NCBI GenBank assembly: GCA_964017235.1
Contig: OZ024931.1
Location: 23,412,189-23,476,188 of the forward strand
Length of the DNA stretch: 64,000 bases
Direction: 5' to 3'
Source of the DNA: Sabellastarte sp. h YS-2021
Lineage: Eukaryota > Annelida > Polychaeta > Sabellida > Sabellidae
Of this stretch, positions 43,801-58,800 are shown in pieces. The notes beneath the pieces were generated by a model. It had not been told where the DNA came from. It made no database searches and worked only from the letters and a program-made list of their open reading frames with translations. A program made the translations under genes and the position numbers. Position 1 is the first letter of the stretch; each line of letters starts with the position of its first letter.

Positions 43801-46800
43801 AACTTATATACATGTGCAATTCCTGAATCAGAAAGTTTAAATTAATTTAACTTTTCTAATTAAAATATGAAAGAATATGTGTTGAATACGATCTCTGAAT
43901 AAATCAAATAAACAAAGATAATAAAAAAGTGTAAGAAAAATATAAGATTAGAAGATTAAATGAATTAGTTATCATACATAAAAGGATTATGATTAAAACA
44001 GAAATAAAAGATGAAGAAGTATTAGAACATACCTAGATAGCACTTATAGAGTGAACACTGACTAAGAGGGTGTTTCCGAAAATTAAGGAATTTTTTATAT
44101 ACCTAAAGTATGGTCTGAATCTTTCCGAAAATGTTATCAGTTCTTTGTTTGACCATACCCTTTCCACTTAAAAAATCAGGAAAATACATTCATTACTTTT
44201 GGAATAATAGAAAGGAAAAGTCATATTTTTTTGTATCCAGATTATAATCTGAATCTTTAACAAAGTTTGATCACTTCTCCCTCTGATCGGATCATAACCA
44301 CATAAAATTTTTTTCACAAAGATCAATAAATTACTTTTGGAGTTATCGCAAACACAGACAAACAGGCAAACAGACAAACAGACAGAAAAAGAACACACCT
44401 AGAAACATATCTTCTGTTGGAGGAAAAAAGATGCCTAGAGTATGCCATGCGTTTGCTGAATGATAAAATCATCCAGTGCCCTAACAACAAGCTAAGATGA
44501 TGGCCAACTGAAAATACCTCTTGCACAGCTCTGGCTATGGTCAGTAGTCCAAAGTTGGAAATATTCTCTTCTGCATTATTTACAGACTGAACTGAATGAG
44601 TTATGTCACACCATATCTAGAAAAAACTCTAGTCACTGACTTCCAATTTCATATCATATCCTTTTTTACTTTTAAGGTCATAAATTTCTCCTTATTTGCC
44701 TTCTTTAATCAAGTTTAGCAGTCTCAATTGTGGAAATTGGCTATCAGTTTCCTCAATCTGTTCCAAAAAGGGGATAGACAGGCGTGGCTTTACCACGACT
44801 GCACCAGTTGAATGGAACAGGTTTTCACCAACTGTTGTTGGACCTCAACAGAACATCTCCAGTTTAAGGAGCCATCTCAAGATGTACAGGTTTTGATAGC
44901 AGATGGCTTTTGCTTTATTTTCATACACCCATTTAAGCTGGTTTAAAGACTGGAGAAAATATGGCCTATGGTTTATCTTTGTGAATATTGATTTCTGACT
45001 TAGTTTGATCTTTGCTTGTGAATATTGTCCTTTAGGTAGTAATTGCTGTCTTGACTATTTCAATGATCTCTTCAGAGGCCTTTCCAAGTTTAGCTTGCAT
45101 AAGTTACAATCTATTAAAGATAGTCTTGCTAGGGTTGTTACTAACAGAAACATTTATATGTAAGTAATCCCTATTCTTTAGGTACATGTAACCCCTATCA
45201 CTTCATTTTTGAAACAGCTACCCTGGCAAATGCCTCCATATGGGTTATTCTAAGTATCTTGATTCATATTATCTGTACACCGCTTCCCATAAGACCAGGT
45301 AAAATAGACTTGACAATGCTTTTGCAGGTTCCATATTTTTGCTCATCTGTTCACCATGAGTTACCCGTTTGTGTATTACATATAGGTTATTTAGCTAGTT
45401 TACATTGTTAATGTTTATTATGGGGTATAAACAATTATTTAACTCCACGTTTTATCTCTCTTTTAGGCCCTCTTAAACCATATTTTGTAAAATACTGTAA
45501 TATCAATGTAAATGTCTGAGTAAAATCATGTAGCAATTCTTTATCATTTGTTTAAGGTGGCCTTATTTGTTTAAAATTTAAGGTAACCATAACTTCATGT
45601 ATTTGTTAATGGTAGATTTTATTGTAAAAAATCTGTAGAAATACAGTCAAACTTGTGTATAAAGACCACCCAATTTTTTAATTTTTTATTTATTTATTTA
45701 TTTGGGGTTTACATCGCTTTCAACACTGTACAGGTCATATCACGATGGGTAGTTGGAAGGGCAGAGGACACAAGTACATACAGTTCATCAGGGTTCTGTA
45801 CTGTAAACTGCTGACCAATGGCAAGCAACTACCAGCTTTCCCACTGGAGGCCGTGCCAGGAACCGAACCCCGACCTCAGAGGTGGGAGGTGAGAGTTTGA
45901 CCACTCTGCCACCATGGCCCTAAAGACCGCCCAAGGGAAATGTTAAAAACGGTCTATTGTAGGGACAGGTCTATATATGAAACCACTGTATGAATTCCTT
46001 TTCTTTCACGAATTTCTCTCTCCATTCACTAAGCACTACAATCCACAATCTGTTTGACATAAGCATGTTAGAGATAGATGAAGCAAATAAGAGAATACTG
46101 GTAACACTTACTTTCTTTGTGAAATCATGGAAATTGGTTGAAAATAATTATTCAACAAAATACAAAATGTACAAAGTACGTGTAACAGTTGGCAGACATT
46201 TTGGATTAAAAAATTGGCCTCACTAATTCTGCTTAAATCTCTCCTTCATTTGTAATACCCATTTAAAGCTGGGTTGTTTTCTTATTTTTACACAGACCAT
46301 ATTGTAAATGTCTTATGGTGAATAGTCCTTGAAAATTTCAACCACTTCAGTTTTCCATTCATCCACAGTGTACTGATCTGCACACCCCATTTTTCCTTCC
46401 CAGCTATTCATATGTCACACTTTCTTTTAAGGTATAGGAATCACTTATTTTTAATGATCAAAGACAATAAGCAGGTATCTTAAATCTGTGTCTATTTTTA
46501 GGTGGAGGCCTTAATTTAACTTGTATATGGATATGGACAACGGGGACAATTCACCATGTATGGCCCATACATTGATTATCAATGCCTATATTTACCTTCA
46601 ATCTCCATTGTGTGGTCTCTTGAAAAGAGATTTTTGTGTCCTTGGGAATCATTTTATTGGTCTCTGGTCACAACTAAGGAGTGGTCACTATTTGGGATAT
46701 GTTTTATATCTAAATTTCCTTGGGCAATAAAAGTGGTCTCAACTAGCAAGTGGTCTCTATTTGAGAGTGGTCACACGTACAGGTTTGACTGTACATGTTT

Positions 46801-49800
46801 TAGACCAAATGTCTAGCATTATCTCATTACCTTTGGGGAGACAATGTCACACACTGTGGCCTTTTCCCATATCTCAGTGTATATCATAAACCAGTTAAAG
46901 AAACAATACTAAGAGTAACAGTCTTCTATTGAGAGCAAATCAAAATTTCTAATTTTGAGCTGTTTTCATGGATGGCCAGGAAGTTATACATGTGAAACAC
47001 ACAAAATCTGGTACTATCCAATCTGGGTTTAGTTTATGTATAAGCTTTTTGAATATCCTGTATAGTATTCCCAATTCCTTTATCACAGTGTAAAGTCTCT
47101 AATATAGCACTTCCTACTACAGTTTTCAGAATCTATGAAAAACAGTGTATGATTTCCCAGCATATTTATCAGCGTAATCAGGCAAATATGGATAAAGAAC
47201 TTCTATTTAAGAGGGCTCTTACTGACAAATTCTGTAATGTCTGTTGTATTTTTGTTATTTATAATTACCCCAGTATGTCATTTACTGGAGAACTCAAAAT
47301 GCTGTTTGATCCATCCTGATTTCAAAAGTATAATCCAAGCTTTACTTACTGGCATTCCGTTAATTGAAAGACAGATCCTCCGGGATGACCATTTATCAAT
47401 TACCTGAGATTCTTCATTCTGTCACTGGGATAAGGATCCAAAGACAGAGTACCGGAAGTTGTCATCCGAACCACTATCTGTCTGTACCTGGGATCAAACA
47501 GAGATCCTTTCTGTTCTCAGCGTGTGTTGGCCGCTAGAGCATAGTGATGATAATGAATGAAATATATACATTAATAAGGATTACCTAGAGTGAAAATCCC
47601 TAATCTAACCCTAGATGTATTGCCAGAGTGAAAATCCCTAATCTAACCCCAGATGTATTGCGAGAGTGAAAATCCCTAATCTAACACTAGATGTATTGCC
47701 AGAGTGAAAATCCACAATCTAACACTAGATGTATTGCCAGAGTGAAAATCCACAATCTAACACTAGATGTATTGCCAGAGTGAAAATCCACAATCTAACA
47801 CTAGATGTATTGCCAGAGTGAAAATCCCTAATCTAACACTAGATGTATTGCGAGAGTGAAAATCCCTAATCTAACACTAGATGTATTGCCAGAGTGAAAA
47901 TCCCTAATCTAACACTAGATGTATTGCCAGAGTGAAAATCCACAATCTAACACTAGATGTATTGCCAGAGTGAAAATCCACAATCTAACACTAGATGTAT
48001 TGCCAGAGTGAAAATCCACAATCTACCACTAGATGTATTGCCAGAGTGAAAATCCACAATCTAACACTAGATGTATTGCCAGAGTGAAAATCCACAATCT
48101 AACACTAGATGTATTGCCAGAGTGAAAATCCACAATCTAACACTAGATGTATTGCCAGAGTGAAAATCCCTAATCTAACACTAGATGTATTGTAGTCACT
48201 TTTCTGTTGAACAGGCTCTGTGAGAGGGAGACGTGTTCTGATAACTGGAGCATCTTCAGGTATAGGTGCTGAGCTAGCCTTTCAATATGCAAAGCTGGGA
48301 GCCAGTGTGTTCATCACTGCAAGGAGAGAGGAACTACTCATACAGGTCTGTGTACAAAAGAAAAAGTTAAAATAGCAAATTTATGAATTATTCTGTATGA
48401 CTTCTCATATTAGCTGTGTCAGTTTCTTCCCATTGTTGATCTTTCATAGTTAAATAGAAAGGCCAAACTAAAAGGCTAGGTATCATTGAATAAGTTATAT
48501 TTATATTTAAATTATATATTCTGTTTTACTTTGTTTTCATCTTTGTGTGACATACATGAAACAAAAGTTAATAAATAAATTTAAAACAAATACAGCAACA
48601 GCAACAAGGAAAGTGGTCAGATATCTAATCATAAGTGCTTGGAGTTTAATGTCACTTTCAACATTTGTATAAACGGCAGTTATTTAACAATATTTTCATA
48701 TTATATCACACATTGATAATAAAGCAATACTTCATCTTGTTAATGATTTGTGGGAAGAGAGAAAAAGAAAATTATCTGTCTTGATGTAAACTTGTTTTCT
48801 GATATCATAATTTGAAGTAAGTTATGATAGATGGCGGGGTACTCTTTATATGCACCATGTGTTTTATATGGTAAATGTCATTATAATAAATGAATTCAAT
48901 AAAACAAATAAATTAAAATTGGTCATACCGTAGTAGTTGCAGATGGAGAGGAAAGAAATGCCTACTATGCATGTAGTTAGTGCAGTTTATGCACTGTAGC
49001 CTTAGCACTCTTGATATTGGGGATTCAGATCAGCCATAAACCCCCAAAATGTTTTTTTTTAGTTTCAAATGAGTCTTGGGCACAAATCAGTTTCACAAAA
49101 GCTGACTCAAATGAGACTTAAGCTTACTTTGTAATAAACATAATCATGAATGTTATTATAAACAAAGCTTAAGAGTTAATACTTTAAGTACCAACTTGAG
49201 ACTTGACATATGAGAACACCTCCAAAGGCATGTCAGGTTTGTTGACTTTCTTTTGAATACCAGTGGCTGATGGTTGTGTTACAGGACTACAGTCTCTTAA
49301 ATTGATTTAAAATACTATTTGATGCTTGTTTTTAGTGTCTGCTCCTGCCAGTAGGTTTTCTTAAGATGCATACAACACCCACAGTATTGTGTAATTGGGC
49401 ACTCAAAAATTTTGGAGTGAACTGATAATATCTACTCAGCCACTTCTCATTCCTGTTTTAGAGAAAAGCTGAAATCTCATTTCTTTGCAGAAAGCATATC
49501 AAATTTAGTTGCTTTGTTTTCTGTAAGTAATACTAGTTCCCTCTCTGGTTCTCACTACTTTTTAACATCCCTGGATTTTTATCTCCTGCCCCTAGAGGTC
49601 CGGAATGTGATAACAACTTGTAGAAAGTCATGGCCTTTTAATCTTTTCCAGGTTTTAAATTTGACCTTTGACCCCTGCTTCAAGGTTAAATGGGGTTGTC
49701 ACACTAAAACGTCCTTATTCCTCCCTTATTATTGGTGCTATGGCTTCAGAATGTAAAGACAGACCATAGAAAGTCCTGGCATGCAAATGTTTTGCCTGAG

Positions 49801-52800
49801 AAAAAATTTGGCCTTATTATGAAAAACAAAATGGCCACCATAACCAATTATTTTAAAATCATTAAGATGATCAAACTTGAAATATTGCAGCTAGGTTCAT
49901 CAATTTTGCACCAAAAACATTAAGCTAGGAAAGTTAGCCTGACAGTAAATTGGCCTAGTTTCGAAAACAAAATGGCCATCATATCACATGTTTAATGTTA
50001 CATAACATTATCCTATTAAAAAGGCCTTGTATCTCCCTTATCATTACTACTTGGGGTTCCAAATGTGAAAACAACTTAAATGAAGTCATGACCTCTGTCT
50101 CTTTTCCAATTGTTGGCTTTAACTTTTGACCCCTTCTTCAATGTCAAGTGGGGTTATCTTACTACAAAGGCCTTATAGCTCCTTTAGTTCTCCATTATTA
50201 CTTATTCTAAGGCGGGAGATAACCGCTGCTGCAATGGCCTTGTTTATTTATAGAACTCTGTTTTTTTGTCTTATATGTCTAAGAGTCTGTATTTTGATGA
50301 AAAGTAAGTGTTATAAAAGTGTCACTAGAATTATAACTCAGCATTTTGAATAAGGTTTCATTTGCAATTATCATTACCAAGCTGTTATGGACTGCAACAG
50401 TTATGGGGCTCCATAGTTCTTTCCTAACTGTAAACAACAGTGTTTTTTTGTATCAGTGTAACACTTTATTTCAGTAGGAGTTGATCTATTATTATAACTG
50501 TCTTTAATTGCTAGCATGGCAGTACACTTTGGTTTGGCTGTAAAACATTTGACTAAAACCCATTTCACGGCTCAAATTTTATGATTCTTTGTATCAGGTG
50601 GTTTATCATAGAGTTACCAGTAGAGATCGAACACAAGCTTACCTCAGCAATGTTAATCAAGTTTGAATTCACTAGAATTCCAGACTGAGTGTAGACAGTA
50701 TTTGATGAGCTATTTACTATAAGTATAAATTTTCCATCAAGAAATATCTAATATTTTATCACATTTTAAATTTTACTGACTGTTTTATTTTAATTGCATA
50801 ATTTTATGGGCTTGAACTCACAACCTCTCACTCAAGAGGCCCAAACTCAATGAGGTAAGCTATAAGGAAAATCCCAAATAGCCAAGCCATTTAGAGTGAT
50901 AATATCACTTCTTGGGTTCTGTCAAAAATATATGCTAAATCCTCAATATATATTGTGGTTACCAAGTTCACCATTTAACCACATTGCTTCCAAACCAGCT
51001 AATCGCAACATATGTGATGCACTGAGACTCTGTTCTGTTTTGATCTTAGCTGTTGAAGGAGACCTAAAACTCTCAAGTGTGACCTTCCTTTGTGCCATTT
51101 GTTTCAGAATGTAGAAAAGTGTGAATCTCTTGGCATTGAGTCAGCCAAACATGGCTACTGCGTCTGTGACATGTCCAAGTACAAGACCGAAAGCAAACAG
51201 GTAATTGAGGTAAGTGTCCACACAAGATATGATAATGTAAACAAATACCAATTAAAACTGAAGAAGTGTACAAAAGTGTCTGAAGAATTGCCTTGTCCTC
51301 AGCGTGGATAATTTTATGCTATATCATTATTATTATTAGCTAGGTGTGTATTACTAGGATACTAGGACATTGTTTTCATTTTAATTTTTAAAACATTTTA
51401 ATTCTGACAGCGAGCTGGGTCCGAGCACAGATAATGGACATTTTTGACCTTCTTCACTCAAAAACAGATGAAACTTGGTGAATGCTAATTCTCACAAACT
51501 ATTGGCTTTTTTATGGTATTTTTTCATTGTTTTGTGCTGTTTACTCTGTTTTCACTCTTTGCTCACTTTCTACAATACAGTGTTTAGATGATATATGTAT
51601 ATTTATCAGTAAATAAACACAAATTCATCATTCATCATAATTACTGTGTCTCGATGTTTATTCAATTATTAATACTTGCCAAATACAAGGAAATCATAGT
51701 TCTATCTATGGAAGACAGTCCTTGTAGTTTGAAGGTTTAGAAATTTTGTCTTTTGTTACAAATTGTAAAAAATTTATTGTAATTTAACTTTCTATAAGTT
51801 AAATACTTACCTTATCCTCACTAGTGCTTACGTGTTGGTGGGAGCAAACATGTACGACCAAATGAGAATATTTTAAAATAAATATTCTTGTCGGTACCAG
51901 TATGTATACGCATGACCGCACATGCGCATGTACCGGAAGAACCCCGTTAAGCCTCACTTTAATTTTGGGAGTCAATATAATTTACTGTAAACCCAAAAAT
52001 CTTGAAAATGTGGGGTTGGCAGGGTGGGAATCCGAATCTAGTGAGGATAAGGTAAGTATTTAACTTATAAAAAGTTAAATTACAATAAAATTTTTACATT
52101 TTATTGCGCAAAATACCCTTACCTTATCCGCACTAGTGCTTGATTACAACCATAATGGTGGTGGGATTTTTAATATTTTTGCCACCAAAAGCAGGTCTAA
52201 TCAAATGAAAAGTCAAAGTACACATCTCAAGAAAACTTGAGAGTACCAGACCATATTATGCAGTAAAAGTAACTTAACAAAATAACATTTAGTAGTTATA
52301 TATGTAAGCACTACCTGGCAACCTTCCCAAAGGTGCCTTGGCCATGCATGCATTTTTTAGTTCCAATGTACTAAGTTCAAACACACTTGTGGTGATAAGA
52401 ACAAGAGTATGAGAGGCCTACTTAGCAAAATAACAAAATAACCTATGTAGTTATATTCTGTTATTAAGTAAACTGGAACTGTCCAAAATAAGCATTGAAA
52501 AATTCCCACACCTTTGGAATTTTAGAACACTAAATACCAATGTGTTCCCCAACCATGGACAGGCACATTGGTAATAACAGGAGATTGTGCTCCTCTATGT
52601 GGATAAGACCACCTATTAACCCATTCATTGGATTTACTGAACATATAGAAGCATTTGATGCACACTTCATCCATTTAATTTGTTGTTTCCTGTCAGAATA
52701 TATAACTGCTATAAATTGTGGTAATTCTCGACAATTTGATAAGGTAGTTTCATTGTTAAACGAATTGTAGAACTTCATAATGTGGCCAACTTCGAGATGA

Positions 52801-55800
52801 CATTCGTTTTTAAATTAGATGTTCCAGTAAAACAACCTCCATCCATCATTTCTTTATCTGACGGATTGTGATGCGTTCCCTTAATTCTTGTATGTTTTAC
52901 CAGCAAATAACTTGTGACATATTAGTGTACTAAACAGGTTCATGCTGCAATTCCTTGCCATTGATGCTTCTTCTTAAACTTTCCAATAACTGAGAAGAAA
53001 GAAATTAGGTCTGAATGTAGGTGAGCAGTAATTCAACATCTTATTGAAGAGTTGGTCCACTGGAACCAAATAAAACATTGCAGTATTTCTGTGTATGTGA
53101 AAACTGTTGGTGTGTTCTTTAATGAGAAACCCCAATAGACCTTGCATAAGGTAGAAAAGTGAAGAAAGTAAACCTTTCCCATATCCAAATGCATGGATGA
53201 GAAGGTATAACTTAGGAAGTTCTTCTTGATCTCTAGCAGTTTCTGTCAAATTTACCTCAGCAAAGACAGAGTTGTTGCTTGTTTTCTGTTCAAGTTGTCA
53301 CCATGAAGCTCTCCCAACCGTGGATAACTTGTCTGAAGTGTGAGAGGACTAAGAATGCCAGTTTTGTAGTGACAATCTAGTTCCTAGTTAGAAGAAAACC
53401 TTCATTAACAGCATGATCGTCTTCTTCCGTTGTTGTAAATAAGTGACCAATGAAATTTAATTTGTTTCCATTATGAACAGTTTGAAGGAAATGTCTCTTG
53501 ACCAAGTGCATTCTCTGCCAAGTTTACTCTACCAGAGGAAGACCTGCCATTTGCTTCCAGCTGAACTTTCTGTAAGTTGTAGTTGTGAAACAATCTGATG
53601 AGAAGAACCGTCATTCCTGAACCCTTCTTCTGTTACAAGGTTGCCTCTGCCATATTTACCTCACTAGAGAAGACAGAGGAATTACTCTTTTGCGAGATGA
53701 AGATCTTATTCTGACACTCTTCTGCCTCAAGGAAGAGATCCGTGGTAGTACTCTGAAGAGATAGATCTTGTAAAATTGCAATGTCTGTTACAGGGGTTGC
53801 CTCTGCCATATTTACCTCACTAGAGGAGGCAGAGGTACTACCCTTATGTGAGATGAAGATCGTATTCTGGCTACTCTACTGGCACCAGGAAGAGATCTGT
53901 GAAGAGGTAGATCTTGAAGAATTGCAGTTTCTGTCGTCTTTCTTCTATATTAATAACAATGAAGCAGATGACTTATAATGAGGTTCTTCTGTTCATTAAT
54001 TAGACAGTTGATGGACCCTGCATAGCTTCTAGACGTGCTAGTATAAGCTGGAGAGGGTCAGAAGATGAATTCTTTTCTCAATGTCGAGGAAAATCTTCTT
54101 TTAAAATGGCTAACAGAACCCTACCACTAACTAAGTAAAAAGGTCTGTAAATGCCGTAGATTCACTGAAAATGCAGACTTCCTGATGACGATGGCTGACA
54201 AATAACAAAAGAAAAGAAATAAAACCTTCCAATTCTAATGAAAGCGTGAATTCTTTTCAAAACATCTCTTTTCTTGCCAGCCATGTTGAAACTCTTCGCA
54301 AACGAAGATTGTGTCAAACGATGTTTACTCCCTTATGACCAAAATAAAAGTGAGGCTTAACGGGGTTCTTCCGGTACATGCGCATGTGCGGTCATGCGTA
54401 TACATACTGGTACCGACAAGAATATTTATTTTAAAATATTCTCGTTTGGTCGTACATGTTTGCTCCCACCAACACGTAAGCACTAGTGAGGATAAGGTAA
54501 GGGTATTTTGCGCAATAAAAAAAGATCTAATTGGATCTTTAGATATGATATTTCCTTGAACAGCGAGCCAGTACTGAGTGGCATTGTTTTCAACAATACC
54601 TGAGAGTTTTTCCTTTGTTAAAAGTGTCCCTTATCTTTCACTATTGGTCACTTTGTGACTATGACCATATATAGAAGTTTTTTTAGCACATTTCCAAAGA
54701 AACCCTTTTACATTTATTTCAACAAAATGATCATAAAAACCGAAAAAATACACACCAGGCATATAGAAATGAAAAGTAATGATGTTAAACAACATCTTAA
54801 AAATTACAAATTAAGGAAAAGGTGTAATTTAAATAGGTTACTAGCCTCGTAAGTGTCCAATATTGGAAAATAATGGACTGTTTACGAGGTCCCTTCGGAC
54901 CCTTGCAACATTTTTCTAATATTGGACACTTACTTGGCCATTAACCTATACATAGATGATGGTTCTCAGTTTCCATTTCAATAATAAAAGGTTTCAATAT
55001 GATTTTCAAAAAAGTGACACAAATTTCTCAGCAATATTCTGTAATTCATTACTGCTTAACATTAAAAGACGTAATTTATACCTTGCATGATGTATTTTAA
55101 GATACAGATATTTTTAGAGCTTTGCTGCAATGATATATAAAAGTTATAATGATACAAAAATAACATAACATATACATTAAGGATAGATTTTAAAGTGATC
55201 CATTTTACAAAGAAAAGTAATATTTCAGTGCTGCTGAATATGAAAAAAAAATAGATTGAAGTTTGCAATTGATTTTTAAATTTCAATCCATACGCTGATA
55301 ACATAATTCATACACAATTGCAACACTAAAAATACATTTAACAGTTTTAAAGTAAGTTAGTTATGAGAATACAAACACATTTTGCTATATTAAAAATGGT
55401 AAAAAAATCGATTAAATTAAACTGATACATAAAATGTCCTATGTTAAAATATGTCATTTTTTAATAGTAAAGCAGTCACCTGCAAGTCTTAAACTCTGTT
55501 TTTTTTATTTTTGTCAGGAAGCTGTGAAATTTCTTGGTGGTCTGGACACAATGATCATTAACCATGCTAACATAGGTTACATGAAGATGTGGTATGGCAC
55601 ACAGGATAACCTGGACCTGTTTGATAACTCAATGGACGTAAATTTAAACAGCTATGTTCACTTGGCTAGTCACGCTTTACCTCATCTGATGAAATCCGAG
55701 CAAGGCAGACTGGGCGTCATGGGATCAGTAGCCGGTGAGCAACCATTGTCTATTCCTCATTTTTACTCATCCCTTGATTTCAGTTATTTCTGTCAAAATA

Positions 55801-58800
55801 AAGATTACTTGCGAATTGATTTGCTACTTGGATACATTCTTCAAATTTGCACATATGAAGTTCATATAGATTCAACAAAATGACTTTAAATCATAAATAA
55901 AGAGGAGTACATCCATAAAAATTATAATTTATAAGCTGTGTGTTGATTGATCATATGCCAGTTCGGGTCACTGAGATTATCAATAAGTAGAAATTGCATT
56001 AAGAAGCATTCTACAAAGTAAATTGGCAAAAAAATGAAAGGATATGTCTATCTTCAGTTTGTGTCATTACATGATGTCAGGCACCCAAATTTACATTTTA
56101 CAAAACCACTACTATGACAGTTACTAGTATCTCCTGCTGGATACTCCTGTTGTCCTAATCCAGATATTGAAAAGAAAATCCATCATACAGTTTTTAGTCA
56201 AGTAGGCTGGCAGGCGATAACCAGTGCTAATAAGGATTTTGTCTTCAAGCTAACTTCAAGCTTCTTAAGAAACTACGAATCAGCCAGAACACGATAAGGT
56301 CACCACTGAAAGTCTGGAATAGATATAAATGGCCTCAATCTGTTTCACAAATCACTGTCTTTAGGATGGCCAATTAATATTTAAAATAAAATTAAGGGGG
56401 CACCTTCAGTTGGTGGTGAATTAATCACAATGCTGTGTCACATAATATTAGATCAAATAAATATGAAATGTATATGTTAAAGCTTCTGTGTGTACTACAA
56501 ATAGGCATCTTCAATGTGCTTTCTTGTATTTGCTAGATTATAAATAATACATAAAAGGTGAAGAATAGCATCAGGCCTGCAGGTATCTTGCAGTCTAGGG
56601 AAATAGTTTTTGACACCATGAGATATAGAAGAAGTGAAACAGTACCAAGATCAGAAGACATTCGGAGCAAACAGTGTCAGTTATGTGTCAGTGTCAGATA
56701 ATGTCCCAATCAAGTATCAACATCTTACACCTCAAGGTTTCTGAAATACAGCCTGGGGAAGCTTTTTTCTGCTGCCCTCCCAAATGCCAGCCCATCTGCA
56801 CGCCTTGGGTGAAAATAACACCTGCACAGCCCTTAAAGGCTGTGTGGTAAAGAGCGCTGTAAAATGAGAGTATTTTCTGTGGGAATTTGTGTGTTTTTGC
56901 AGGCAAGATGTGCTGGGCGGGTGCTGCAACCTACAGTGCCTGTAAATTTGCCCTGGATGGATTTTTCAGTTCCTTGTCCATTGAACTGCAGCAGGCGAAA
57001 GACAAATTCACTGTTACCATGTTGATGCCTGGATTTATTGGTATGTAGTATCCCTAAAACTGTTAAAGCGAAATATTTTAATATTATGCATTTATCAGTC
57101 CTCACAATCAATTGAATTTCAATAAATTTACATTTAGATCAATCTTTAAACTTTCTACTTCGTCTTTTTTCTGATTGGAAATCACCTTTCTATTCCTTCA
57201 ACCCAATCAAAGAAAGTTAATATGTGCTGCTTTCTCACAGCCGATGTTGAATAGAGTAAGCTTAGTTTAACTTTTTGGTTAGAGAACATACCGGTAGTAT
57301 ATGGTTTTAAAAGTCATCTGGAGACCGATCTATGAAGAAAAGCCTTGTCCTAGCTAATATTCACTTCCCTTCTTGGAAACCTGTTTGTGTTGCAGCCTAT
57401 TTTTTGGAATATGGACACAATGAAATAATCTTTTGATTAGAGATAGATATGTGACTTTTAGAGAGTCCTTTTCATGGAAATTTATCTGCAATGTAGAACC
57501 TATCTACTTCAAATTCCTTTAAATTTGACTTACAAGGGGAAAGTACTTGAGTACTGGTTCAAGAATAGGGTGAGCAGCTATTTGTTGAATATCAACAGTT
57601 CTTTCAATATTCACAGGAAAAAAGATATAAGATTAGTAAATCTTTTATTATAGGGCCTTGTCTGTGTTGACCAAAGTCAGGACACTTGCAAGTCCCACCA
57701 AGTAGTCGCCTCCCTTATATCCCTGTTCCACCAAAGGATTTAAGCCCCGATTCATCCTGGGACCCTTAATCCTTGAGATTCAGTGAAAAAAGCTGATCAA
57801 GCCCAGATCGTCCCCAGGAAGCCTCAGATGTCCTCAGACAAGTCACAATTGTTGCCCGACTATGAAGCGATTAAGCCACGTTTGTAAACGGCAACTCATG
57901 ATTGGAAATATCTCTAGATTATTCTTGCACAAACTCGCGATCTTGAGTTAAGGCAAACACCTCAAGACTGTGCAGAGTATCTCGAGTTGGGTTACACAAA
58001 CATAAATTTGATACAATAGATGGGATATATCTTGAGTTGTCCTTTGCTCTAAGCACTGCTGTGTTGAGAGGATGCCTGCTGGTGTGGCTTCCAAATGTTA
58101 TATTGGAAAGGATTATCTCCTACTGTAAAAAGACATTAAATGGAAAGCTTTTGATGACCTGTTCAAAGTCTTATGGTGTTATGTGTTGTCTGAACTGTTC
58201 CTAGATTATGAATTGCACTTCTATAATTGTTAGTGTTTTTTTTAAATTATATAACTTTCTTTGGATCTTGATTACAATATATATTTAAATAATTAAAAAC
58301 ACATTTCAGAGATTCTTTGTAGTTGTGTAGAGACAAAAGAACTATAATGGTGCTAAATGGTGCTAACCATTGCAGTTATAGATGGCGAGGGCTACCAAAA
58401 TAGAGTGAGTGAACCCCATATAGCCCAGTCATTAAAATCAGTCAGTCAGTCATTAGTAGACCCCAGTTATTTAGCAAAGCGCGGCCCTAGGTAAACACTT
58501 GAGTTTGCGCAGCCCCAACTTGAGATGATGCTACCAATCATGAGTTGCTACCTAACACCTCCATTTGGTGTATTACTTATAATTTTATAAACCCAATATC
58601 AATGAAGAAGCATGGTTCCAATTGCTTAGTCATCTATCAGTATCAGCATCTATCAGATGACAAAGAAACATATTCTCCATTGCCAAAAGTTTGTTCTGCA
58701 GCAGCATCTACCTTACCAAATATTATCCTCAGATGTTAGATGTTGGATTGCTGTCCAAGGACTGGTTTGACAAAGCCTCCTTTGAAATGGGCCTCCTTAA

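Noticed and set aside
52530-52778. Overlapping open frames on both strands in element Y
   Set aside because: Short, mutually antisense, and without transposase motifs.
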